A DNA stretch of 64,000 bases from Candidatus Nitrosotalea sinensis (GTDB lineage: Archaea > Thermoproteota > Nitrososphaeria > Nitrososphaerales > Nitrosopumilaceae). The DNA is taken from positions 124,001-188,000 of the forward strand of contig NZ_FRFC01000001.1 of assembly GCF_900143675.1 (NCBI RefSeq). The letters are read 5' to 3'. Made by a program: the position numbers and the translations under genes. Positions 8,297 through 16,034 of this stretch are shown here, piece by piece. Below the pieces are notes generated by a model. The model did no database searches and had not been told where the DNA came from. It saw nothing but the letters and a program-made list of their open reading frames with translations. Every line of letters starts with the position of its first letter. Within the stretch, counting starts at the first letter, position 1.

Positions 8297-10129
8297 TTAG
8301 ATCTTTATTCTGAGATTAGATGGTCTGATGATTCTATATCGCACTGCGAGATATCCTATAGCAGACACTCCCAAGAGAAGCATCATACCTCCTGCTGGAA
8401 ATTCTGGTACTGTAGGAGATATTGATAGTAAATACTGTAGTACTCTGCTGTTACCTTCATCTGCAATCCAGAAGTTACCTGATGAGTCAAATGCAAGACC
8501 AACAAAAGAAGGCACTACTAGGTGCAGTCCACTTTGTGAGACAGAAGCTGTATGGGTGGTAAAATCAGATTGGCCAAGTACAAGAGATGCGCTTTCCCCG
8601 TTTACAAATGGAGCCAAATATTCTACTACCCTATGGTTACCACCATCTGCAACCCAGATATTACTTGAAGAATCAAATACAATGCCTTGTGGGAAATCAA
8701 GTGAGCTAGCAGATATTCCGCCGTTATTTGCAGTACCGCTTGTAAATGCAGTACCACTTGGTTGACCAAGCTCTACTGTGGCTGATGCTCCGTTTGTACT
8801 GAGACTTGATGATGGATACATGAGGACTCTGTTGTTACCACCATCTGCAACCCAGAGGTTACCTGAGCTAAATGCTATACCTTCTGGATAACTAAGTGAG
8901 CTAGCAGACAGTCCTCCGTTATTTGCAGTATTACTGGTAAATGCAGTACCACTTGGTTGACCAAGCTCTACTGTGGCTGATGCTCCGTTTGTACTGAGAC
9001 TTGATGATGGATACATGAGGACTCGGCGGTTGGCAGTATCTGTAACCCAGAGGTTACCTGATGAGTCAAATGCGAGGCAGTTAGGAAAAGAAAGCGTGCT
9101 AGCAGACAGTCCTCCGTTGTTGCCAGTGTTACTAGTAAATGCAGTACCACTTGGTTGACCAAGCTCTACTGTGGCTGATGCTCCGTTTGTACTGAGACTT
9201 GATGATGGATATTTTAGAATTCTGTTGTTATCAGCATCTGCAACCCAGAGGTTACCTGATGAGTCAAATGCGAGGCATGATGGAGAATCAAGTGAACTTG
9301 CGGATATTCCGCCGTTATTTGCAGTACCGCTTGTAAATGCAGTACCACTTGGTTGACCAAGCTCTACTGTGGCTGATGCTCCGTTTGTACTGAGACTTGA
9401 TGATGGATATTTTAGAATTCTGTTGTTACCAGCATCTGCAACCCAGAGGTTACCTGATGAGTCAAATGCAAGACCATTTGGAGCATAGAGCGAGTTTACA
9501 AAGACACCACCGTTGTTTGAAGTATTACTGGTAAATGCAGTACCGCTTGGTTGACCAAGCTCTACTGTGGCTGATGCTCCGTTTGTACTGAGACTTGATG
9601 ATGGATACATGAGGACTCTGTTGTTAGTATTATCTGCAACCCAGAGGTTACCTGAGCTAAATGCAATGCCTTGTGGAGAATCAAGTGAGCTAGCAGATAT
9701 TCCGCCGTTATTTGCAGTACCGCTTGTAAATGCAGTACCACTTGGTTGACCAAGCTCTACTGTGGCTGATGCTCCGTTTGTACTGAGACTTGATGATGGA
9801 TATTTTAGAATTCTGTTGTTACTAGTGTCTGTAACCCAGAGGTTACCTGATGAGTCAAATGCAAGATTGTTTGGAAGTTGTTGACCATGTGCAGTTACAA
9901 TATTTACATTTGTAGTAAAGGATGATTGGCCTAAGACATGTGATGCAAGTTGGCCGCTAGAAAAAGAAGCAAATGCGGTAGTATCCAGTGGAAAAAGAGA
10001 TGCGGTAAGAACTAGAACAAGTAATGCAACAAAGAATTTTCTTGCTGAAATATCTAGGTTTTTTATCAACGCATCTTTCCTAGTTCTTGTCTTTTTATCT
10101 ATTTCGATAACAAATGGTTTGTTATCCAA
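8297..10129 (-). CDS. Secreted NHL-repeat propeller protein with C-terminal VPEFP sorting-type tail
   Basis: 610 residues. An N-terminal basic stretch and hydrophobic helix (about residues 32-53) act as signal or anchor. Then come six near-identical units of about 66 residues, each with SSSLSTNGASATVELGQPSG and GNLWVADxxNNR, which are NHL-type propeller blades. The C-terminus has PTVPEFPAGG, a hydrophobic helix and an Arg/Lys tail. That tripartite tail is the pattern recognised by archaeosortases, and an archaeosortase-type gene lies at 26908. The protein is therefore probably exposed on the surface and processed at the tail. Binding target unknown. Confidence 0.85.
   Translation of the reverse strand: MDNKPFVIEIDKKTRTRKDALIKNLDISARKFFVALLVLVLTASLFPLDTTAFASFSSGQLASHVLGQSSFTTNVNIVTAHGQQLPNNLAFDSSGNLWVTDTSNNRILKYPSSSLSTNGASATVELGQPSGTAFTSGTANNGGISASSLDSPQGIAFSSGNLWVADNTNNRVLMYPSSSLSTNGASATVELGQPSGTAFTSNTSNNGGVFVNSLYAPNGLAFDSSGNLWVADAGNNRILKYPSSSLSTNGASATVELGQPSGTAFTSGTANNGGISASSLDSPSCLAFDSSGNLWVADADNNRILKYPSSSLSTNGASATVELGQPSGTAFTSNTGNNGGLSASTLSFPNCLAFDSSGNLWVTDTANRRVLMYPSSSLSTNGASATVELGQPSGTAFTSNTANNGGLSASSLSYPEGIAFSSGNLWVADGGNNRVLMYPSSSLSTNGASATVELGQPSGTAFTSGTANNGGISASSLDFPQGIVFDSSSNIWVADGGNHRVVEYLAPFVNGESASLVLGQSDFTTHTASVSQSGLHLVVPSFVGLAFDSSGNFWIADEGNSRVLQYLLSISPTVPEFPAGGMMLLLGVSAIGYLAVRYRIIRPSNLRIKI
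8761..9890 (-). repeat. Six tandem 195-198 bp coding repeats
   Basis: The sequence GTTGACCAAGCTCTACTGTG (plus strand) recurs at 8761, 8956, 9154, 9352, 9550 and 9745. Spacing is 195 or 198 bp; the shorter units have lost one codon, giving FSSGN instead of FDSSGN. About 50 bases around each copy are essentially identical, which points to recent duplication or gene conversion. Confidence 0.9.
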
Positions 10130-10158
10130 TAGGTGCTAATACTAGAGCATATTTTCCA

Positions 10159-10178
10159 TCCATTTCTTCAAAAATGGA
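10159..10178. promoter_or_regulatory. Inverted repeat between divergent genes
   Basis: TCCATTT (10159-10165) and AAATGGA (10172-10178) form a 7-bp stem with a 6-base spacer. It lies between the NHL gene (start 10129, minus) and the zinc-ribbon gene (start 10236, plus). It could be an operator or chance. Confidence 0.25.
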
Positions 10179-10235
10179 TACTTGCCTGAAATTTAAACAA
10201 AAAACAATATACAGCCAGTCTGATTAGCAAGTTTG

Positions 10236-10598
10236 ATGAAGGTATTCAATGGTAAAACTGCGGCAGATGATTACATGTCTAGTCATACATTGACTTTTTC
10301 CACACCAGAGCTTACACTGACAAGATTTGCATTTTGGCTGGGAGACATGGTTCCTGATCCAAAAAATCCTGGCCAGCAGATGCCAAGAATAATGAACTTT
10401 GTAGAAGAAAGAGATTTTGCTCCTACCCCGCTTGTGGATGATGACACCTTTGTACCCACTGGTGCAATGAAGACAATTGGTGGGCTTTATGGAGGAATCA
10501 GTACTGCAGAGTCAAGTACCAAGTTTTGTACCGAATGTGGTTCAAAGATATCAGTATCTGCCAAGTTTTGTACTGAATGTGGCGCAAACCAAGATTAG
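10236..10598 (+). CDS. Zinc-ribbon protein, 120 aa
   Basis: The ATG at 10236 follows an in-frame TTG and is preferred; ATTTAAAC at 10191-10198 is a plausible TATA box. The first 85 residues are unrecognised (TFSTPELTLTRFAFWLGDMV). The C-terminus is a double-CxxCG zinc ribbon, FCTECGSKI-x4-KFCTECG. Similar ribbons close the next two zinc proteins (10595-11104 and 13061-13792). The ribbon likely mediates protein or nucleic-acid contacts. It is convergent with the next gene, overlapping by 4 bases. Function unknown. Confidence 0.75.
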   Translation: MKVFNGKTAADDYMSSHTLTFSTPELTLTRFAFWLGDMVPDPKNPGQQMPRIMNFVEERDFAPTPLVDDDTFVPTGAMKTIGGLYGGISTAESSTKFCTECGSKISVSAKFCTECGANQD

Positions 10599-11104
10599 AT
10601 CTTGTTTCCACACTTGGGACAGAATTTGGCGTTAGGTTTTACAGAAGAATTGCAGGAACTGCATACTGGACCGCTTGAGCTTTTTGGCATCAATGCAGGG
10701 TCAGGTCGTGGAAGCTCACCCGGTGTTGAGAATGCTGCAGCTGCAGATATTATAGATGGTGGTTGTCCGGGACCAGGCAATGTAGAGACTGATACTTGAG
10801 AGGCTTGAGGTCCCATGCCAGGCGGCATTGGACTTGGTACTGTAGAACCTGATGCACGACCGCTTGATATTTTATCTAGTGATTTTTTGAGCTCAAAGAT
10901 TACCTTTACTGAGAGAAACTCTAGTGATGAGTATGAGACAACATAGTCGCCTAGTTTTTCAAAAAACTCCTTGTCGGAGAGCTTTCCTTGCTTGTACATG
11001 GTATTGGCATCAAGGAACGATTCATAGTATCCTTGTGTATCATTTAGCAAATTTTGCAGTTTGTCAAATAGAAGGTTTAGAGTATCAATATCTCCAAAAG
11101 ACAT
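10595..11104 (-). CDS. Helical protein with C-terminal zinc ribbon, 169 aa
   Basis: Residues 1-90 are helical (LFDKLQNLLNDTQGYYESFL, then LSDKEFFEKLGDYVVSYSS). A Pro/Gly/Ser-rich linker at about 95-145 leads to a ribbon, CSSCNSSVKPNAKFCPKCG, at the end. The layout is a folded helical module tethered to a metal-binding tip. It has no signal peptide, so it acts in the cytoplasm. It is followed by trxA upstream on the same strand, 55 bases away. Not recognised beyond the ribbon. Confidence 0.75.
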   Translation of the reverse strand: MSFGDIDTLNLLFDKLQNLLNDTQGYYESFLDANTMYKQGKLSDKEFFEKLGDYVVSYSSLEFLSVKVIFELKKSLDKISSGRASGSTVPSPMPPGMGPQASQVSVSTLPGPGQPPSIISAAAAFSTPGELPRPDPALMPKSSSGPVCSSCNSSVKPNAKFCPKCGNKI

Positions 11105-11159
11105 ATGAAGTCTTTTCTTGACCGATATTAATTATTTTAGATTGAAAAAAGAGAAAGGA

Positions 11160-11492
11160 TTAGATTTTTGAAAGAGCATTGTCTATCATGTTCTTGTAGG
11201 AACCTTTTGAGGCTGCACCTATTTGTTGTGCTACAACCTGGCCCTTGTTGAACAATGCAAGTGTTGGTATGCTAAAGACATTGTACTTTGATGCAAGATC
11301 GTTGCTTTCGTCAACGTTAACCTTAACAAAGTTGATCTTTCCTGCATATTCATTGGCAAGCTCTTCTATTACAGGACTTACCATCCTGCATGGACCACAC
11401 CATTCAGCCCAGAAATCTACAAACACAGGAATCGGAGAAGCAATAACTTCTTTTTCCCAGTTATTTGAATTTACAGGTTTTGCTTTATCCAT
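11160..11492 (-). CDS. trxA: Thioredoxin
   Basis: 110 residues, the usual size. The redox motif WCGPC has its cysteines at positions 32 and 35, preceded by PVFVDFWAE and followed by the cis-proline strand SIPTLALF. There is no signal peptide, so it is the cytoplasmic disulfide reductase. No thioredoxin reductase lies nearby. The DEAD-box helicase gene is upstream on the same strand with a 44-base gap. Confidence 0.96.
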   Translation of the reverse strand: MDKAKPVNSNNWEKEVIASPIPVFVDFWAEWCGPCRMVSPVIEELANEYAGKINFVKVNVDESNDLASKYNVFSIPTLALFNKGQVVAQQIGAASKGSYKNMIDNALSKI

Positions 11493-11536
11493 GAGATATA
11501 AAATCTCGAATCCCTAAATATATTGAACGGTTATTT

Positions 11537-12838
11537 TTACCAGCGACTTCGTAATCCGTAATAGTTCCTATCGCCAGATCTTCGTCTGTCTCGTCTGTCT
11601 CCGCCTCTTCCATAACCTCCTCCAGATCTGCCGTATCCACCACCAGATCGATATCCTCCACCTGGTCTGCCAAAGCTTCTTCTTGCATGCACTTCTCTTT
11701 TTAGTGGATCTGGGATATTGACCTCGATTCCAAGTTCCTTGTTGAGGTCCTTCATCTGGACCTTTGTTTGGTTTGATATTGCTTTGAAATCACCTATTGA
11801 TGAATATGATACAAGTGTGATTGCTCTGCCCTTTTCTCCTGCACGAGCAGTTCTTCCGATTCTGTGGAAATAGACCATGTCCTGGTTTGGAACATCATAG
11901 TTTATCACTAGTGCAACTTTTGGTACATCAATTCCTCTAGCTGCTACATCTGTGGCAACTAGGATGTCTGCCTTGCCTTTTTTGAATAGATACATTGCCT
12001 TGTCTCGTCTAAACTGTGACATGTCTCCTTGGATTGATACTGTATTGAATCTGGCATGCTCAAGCTCGTGTGCAACTCGCCTTGTTCTGTCCTTGGTGGA
12101 ACAAAATACAATTGTCTGTCCTGCACCGTTTTCTTTTATGAATTTGAACAAATAATCAGTCTTTTCCCTGTCTTTGATTACAAGAAATGCTTGTTCGATT
12201 CCCTCTCCACTGAGGTCATCAGAATCAATGAATATTTTTTGTGGGTTTTTCATGTACTTTTCTGCAAGCATTAGAATTGCTGCAGGCATGGTAGCAGAGA
12301 ATAATGCGTTAATGTGATCTTCTGGCACAAGGTCCAGTACAAATTTGATATCTTCAATGAATCCCATGTCAAGCATGGTATCTGCCTCGTCAAGTACGAC
12401 CCACTTGACTTTTTGTAGTTTAATGGAACCGCGTTTGATGTGATCAATTAGACGTCCTGGGGTGGCAACAACAATTTCTACACCTCTTGATAGCTCTTGC
12501 AGTTGTACATTCATGCTCTGGCCTCCATAGATTGTTACATTTCTGATTCCAGAATGTCTTGAGAATTTTGTTATCTCATCAGAGATTTGTACTGCAAGCT
12601 CTCTTGTTGGTGCAATGATTAATGCTTGTACTCCTCCCCTTGGAGTTACATTTTGTATTATTGGTAATGAGAATGCTGCAGTCTTTCCTGTTCCTGTGTG
12701 TGCTTGTCCTATGACATCCTGTCCTGACAGGAGCACTGGAATTGCGCCTGCTTGTATTGGGAATGGTTCACGAAAACCAATTTCATTTAGAGCAGTAAGT
12801 ATGGTACCTTTTAGTCCTAGTTCTTCAAACGTGGTCAA
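11537..12838 (-). CDS. DEAD-box RNA helicase with RG-rich tail
   Basis: 433 residues. All core motifs are present in order: Q motif (EPFPIQAGAIP), AHTGTGKT, PTRELA, TPGRLI, DEAD, SAT, ARGIDVP and HRIGRTAR. The last 45 residues are a Gly/Arg/Tyr-rich tail (GGGYGRSGGGYGRGGDRRDR) that usually binds RNA loosely and aids substrate annealing. Overall it is like bacterial RhlE/CsdA and archaeal ATP-dependent helicases acting in ribosome assembly or RNA turnover. Translating the tail on the opposite strand creates a spurious acidic frame. Confidence 0.94.
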   Translation of the reverse strand: MTTFEELGLKGTILTALNEIGFREPFPIQAGAIPVLLSGQDVIGQAHTGTGKTAAFSLPIIQNVTPRGGVQALIIAPTRELAVQISDEITKFSRHSGIRNVTIYGGQSMNVQLQELSRGVEIVVATPGRLIDHIKRGSIKLQKVKWVVLDEADTMLDMGFIEDIKFVLDLVPEDHINALFSATMPAAILMLAEKYMKNPQKIFIDSDDLSGEGIEQAFLVIKDREKTDYLFKFIKENGAGQTIVFCSTKDRTRRVAHELEHARFNTVSIQGDMSQFRRDKAMYLFKKGKADILVATDVAARGIDVPKVALVINYDVPNQDMVYFHRIGRTARAGEKGRAITLVSYSSIGDFKAISNQTKVQMKDLNKELGIEVNIPDPLKREVHARRSFGRPGGGYRSGGGYGRSGGGYGRGGDRRDRRRSGDRNYYGLRSRW

Positions 12839-13060
12839 ATTTATTCATCATCTTTTTATTGAAACGACAGAGAAAAGTTCAACACCTATTTCCGTCAATT
12901 TTTGTTTAACATACCCTTCTGGCTCTAATAACTCTTTCCAAAATATTGAAAAAAATTAGATGAATTTTGGAAATTGTATAATCTCTTGCTCTGATACGTG
13001 GTATAGATTTGACCCATCAAAATGATATACATAATTATCCAAGAGGTAGATAGTCAAGAC

Positions 13061-13792
13061 ATGAGCAGCGAATTGAGATTAAAAAAATTAAGAGGATCTG
13101 GAGGCTTTGTAATGGCCACAGTAAATGATGATCAACAGAGAAAGGGAAATCTTGGAGGACCAGACTTGTTTTTGGCTCCAGTTGGAAGATTAGATTCTGA
13201 GAAGATTTCCAAGTATTATTGCAACACATGTGAAAAAGAATACGAAGGAAGTCCAAAGATAGAATATGAAAGTCCAAACGAGATGGTTGCAGAAAATCTA
13301 GTTTTGCTTGAAAAAGGGCAGTACATCTGTACCACATGTGGCTCGATTCTTGCAGAGTATAGAAACTTTAGTAAACCAGATGAAGCCGCATCAGTTGGAG
13401 CTGCAATACCTGTTGTTGATACTCCAAGTATTTCTGCCAGTGTTTCTACTACAAGTGTTCCAAGTGTTACACCACAAGTAGAGACTGCAAAGCCAGGCAG
13501 TGTAAAGACATTTAGCTCTATTGCAGGCCTTGGTGTTTATGATACTGAAGCAAGAAAGGTTGGCATTGTAAAAGAGATGGGCATTCAGCCTGATCAATCA
13601 AGTATAGTCCTAGTTGTGACAAAAAATGATGGAACTGAAACTACAGTCAAGTGGGATGAGATAAGAAAAATTGGCGAGATTGTATTACTTGGAAGTACAC
13701 TTGAGAGCAGCAGTTCCAAATGTGTCAAGTGTGGATACACAAACAGCCAAGGATCAAAGTTTTGTGAGAGCTGTGGAAACAAGCTCAAGTAA
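13061..13792 (+). CDS. PRC-barrel-like protein with zinc-binding ends
   Basis: 243 residues from the ATG at 13061. The frame is open to 13022, but a TATA-like ATACATAAT at about 13029 is correctly spaced for 13061. Residues 45-100 carry CNTCEKEYEG and CTTCGSILAEY, a split four-cysteine site. A Ser/Thr/Val-rich linker follows. Residues 150-205 (GLGVYDTEARKVGIVKEMGI) resemble a PRC barrel. The end is a CVKCGYTNSQGSKFCESCG ribbon. PRC barrels occur in RNA-processing and in archaeal division proteins (CdvA). The partner is unknown. Confidence 0.7.
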   Translation: MSSELRLKKLRGSGGFVMATVNDDQQRKGNLGGPDLFLAPVGRLDSEKISKYYCNTCEKEYEGSPKIEYESPNEMVAENLVLLEKGQYICTTCGSILAEYRNFSKPDEAASVGAAIPVVDTPSISASVSTTSVPSVTPQVETAKPGSVKTFSSIAGLGVYDTEARKVGIVKEMGIQPDQSSIVLVVTKNDGTETTVKWDEIRKIGEIVLLGSTLESSSSKCVKCGYTNSQGSKFCESCGNKLK

Positions 13793-13846
13793 GACAAATC
13801 ATTGTTAAGCAAGATTTATCTTACTAATTTAGAAAGCAAGTAGCAA

Positions 13847-14479
13847 TTGAGTAAACTTTCTCTCAAATCAGGTATTGTAAAGGACATCATAATAGTAGTA
13901 ATAGGTATTGCAATAATTTGGATTGGATTAAGAGTTGCATTTGGAACTGAAAATCCGTTTTACGTGGTATCAAGCGGAAGCATGATACCAAACTTGAACA
14001 TATTTGATGTCATAGTTGTACAAGGGCATGTCAGTTTTGACCAGCTTAAAGTCGGAGATATCATTGTATTTAACAGGCCAGATGGGCATGACAAGGTCAT
14101 AGTGCATAGGGTAGCGGAGATACTAAACAAGGACCCCTTGGTAATACGAACAAAGGGAGATGCAAATCCTGGTTCTATACCTGGAACTGACTTTCCAATC
14201 ACAAAAGGCGACTATATTGGCAAAGTAGTTTATGTGGTTCCCCAGATAGGCTATGTGACAAGAATACTTACTCCTCCAATTAACTACATCATAATTGCTG
14301 TAATCATTGGAATAATGCTTGTAAAGCAGTTTGGAAAACCAAAATCCGGTACAGATATTCTCTCAGAGAAAAAAGACTCTACAGAGAATCCAGACAGCAA
14401 AAGTCTTACAGGAGACAATTCCTATACAGGTATAGAACCAGAAGACAAGTCTTCAGATGATAAAGCAGATTTGAGATAA
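13847..14479 (+). CDS. Archaeal-type signal peptidase I (S26B)
   Basis: 210 residues from a TTG start. It has an N-terminal membrane anchor (IIIVVIGIAIIWIGLRV), catalytic Ser45 in SGSM, and His87 in VIVHRV. The archaeal/Sec11 type uses Ser-His rather than the bacterial Ser-Lys dyad. A second hydrophobic segment (NYIIIAVIIGIMLV) and an acidic C-terminal tail follow. It removes Sec signal peptides at the outer membrane face. Likely clients in this window are the S-layer protein and the secreted NHL proteins. It is convergent with the dehydratase gene, 2 bases apart. Confidence 0.9.
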   Translation: MSKLSLKSGIVKDIIIVVIGIAIIWIGLRVAFGTENPFYVVSSGSMIPNLNIFDVIVVQGHVSFDQLKVGDIIVFNRPDGHDKVIVHRVAEILNKDPLVIRTKGDANPGSIPGTDFPITKGDYIGKVVYVVPQIGYVTRILTPPINYIIIAVIIGIMLVKQFGKPKSGTDILSEKKDSTENPDSKSLTGDNSYTGIEPEDKSSDDKADLR

Positions 14480-14481
14480 TT

Positions 14482-15981
14482 TTATTTCATTTTAAAGACT
14501 CGCTGGAAATAGTCAGATTGCTCTTGGTCGTTTTCTGGATTTTCTTTTACATTTGCAAGATTCTTGGCAAGTTTTTTCTTGTAGCCAAGTTGCATTTGTC
14601 GTGCAATCTGAATTCTTTGAGCCTGGGGGGAGCCTGCACCATGCATAGATTCTGTTAGATATCCAACTGCATTTCTGCCCAAAGTCATGTTTTCAATTAA
14701 TCTCAATATTCTTACTCTATTTTCAACATCAACACCCTTGCGGCCTCGCAGGTATTTTTTGAGTATTGGGCCTGTGGTTGGATTGTTAAGATCCTTTGCA
14801 GATGGAAGTGTGACAACCAATCCTCCTGCAATGTCTTGTGCTAGTCTGCCAATCTCATATGGGAATCTTGTAACGTTGTGTTTTGTTACATTTGCAAGCA
14901 TGTCATCATTTAACCAGACACCTGACTTGGTGCGATGAGCTTGTGAGGATGATGCAATTCCTGTTGCGTATATTGTTTCATTTAGGTGAGTCATCTCTAC
15001 AAGTTTGTCTCGGACATGAGATACGTCTGGGACTCCATTATAGTCTGCAATTGAAGCAGCTGCACCGATTAAAACATCACCAAGGCCTGTCTTGCATACA
15101 TAGCTTCTTCTGTGATAACAGGTGAATCGCTCTACAAGCATTGCTGCAAATTCATACTCGCCAAACATGAATACCTTGTCCCACGGAATAAAAACTCGGT
15201 CAAATACTATGAGTGCCTCTTGTCCTGCAAACTTGGCGTTTCCTGCATCAATGTCATCTTCTTCCATGCTTCGAGTATCACAGGACTGGCGTCCGTAGAT
15301 GTATGTGATTCCTGGAGCGTCTGCAGGCATTGCGCCAACTACTGCATAATCCTTGTCACCTTCAAGAAGTCGCATCGTAGGCATTACTATAATCCAGTGT
15401 GAATTGATGCACCCTGTTTGGTGTGCCTTGGCACCTGTTACAAAAATTCCCTTGTCATTTTTTTCTACAACATGCAGGAATACATCTGGATCTTCTTGCT
15501 GGTGTGGTGCCTTGCTTCTGTCTCCCTTGGGGTCTGTCATTGCGCCACCAATTACATAGTTCTCCTGCTGTATCATTTTGATAAAGTCAGTCAGGCGCTT
15601 GTGATAATTTGTCTTGTATTTTTCGTCAATCTCAAAAGTAACAGAATATAATGAATTTAGTGCGTCCATGCCAACACACCTCTGGAAACATGTTCCTGTA
15701 AGCTGGCCTAGCTTTCTTTGCATTTTATTTTGATTTACAAGATCATCTGCACTTTCTGCAATGTGCAAGAATCTGTTTACCTGTAATCCGGTAATTGATG
15801 ATTTTGCAGTTGCCATCTCTCCGTCTCTTTCTGCAAGAGCATAGGTTTCTGCTACTGCATTTATTGAAGGTTTTATCATTGGATGGTCTACAGGCTCTTT
15901 TACAAGCTCGCCAAAAAGATAGACCTTCATGTTGCGGCCCCTCAGGCTTTGGATGTATTCCTCAGCTGTTCTAATTGGCAT
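14482..15981 (-). CDS. abfD: 4-hydroxybutyryl-CoA dehydratase
   Basis: 499 residues, full length. This radical FAD/[4Fe-4S] enzyme converts 4-hydroxybutyryl-CoA to crotonyl-CoA, the hallmark step of the hydroxypropionate/hydroxybutyrate CO2-fixation cycle. Cluster ligands are visible as C98 and C102 (TCFQRC) and H290 and C296 (CYHRRSYVC). The Clostridium enzyme, as I remember it, uses C99, C103, H292 and C299, so the last pair is one residue closer here. It lies 53 bases downstream of the acyl-CoA synthetase on the same strand. This matches the Nmar_0206-0207 arrangement in Nitrosopumilus (from memory). Confidence 0.95.
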   Translation of the reverse strand: MPIRTAEEYIQSLRGRNMKVYLFGELVKEPVDHPMIKPSINAVAETYALAERDGEMATAKSSITGLQVNRFLHIAESADDLVNQNKMQRKLGQLTGTCFQRCVGMDALNSLYSVTFEIDEKYKTNYHKRLTDFIKMIQQENYVIGGAMTDPKGDRSKAPHQQEDPDVFLHVVEKNDKGIFVTGAKAHQTGCINSHWIIVMPTMRLLEGDKDYAVVGAMPADAPGITYIYGRQSCDTRSMEEDDIDAGNAKFAGQEALIVFDRVFIPWDKVFMFGEYEFAAMLVERFTCYHRRSYVCKTGLGDVLIGAAASIADYNGVPDVSHVRDKLVEMTHLNETIYATGIASSSQAHRTKSGVWLNDDMLANVTKHNVTRFPYEIGRLAQDIAGGLVVTLPSAKDLNNPTTGPILKKYLRGRKGVDVENRVRILRLIENMTLGRNAVGYLTESMHGAGSPQAQRIQIARQMQLGYKKKLAKNLANVKENPENDQEQSDYFQRVFKMK

Positions 15982-16034
15982 ATCTGCTAATCGCTTTGCA
16001 AGTAATATAAATATTATAACAAAGATCGGCTCTT

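Noticed and set aside
8761-9890. Regular 195-198 bp periodicity that could suggest a CRISPR or satellite array
   Set aside because: The units are far too long for CRISPR repeats, remain in one coding frame and encode NHL propeller blades.
11485-11688. Acidic 67-aa minus-strand frame near the helicase tail
   Set aside because: It is another reading frame of the RG-rich helicase C-terminus, whose repetitive codons read as Asp/Glu in that frame.
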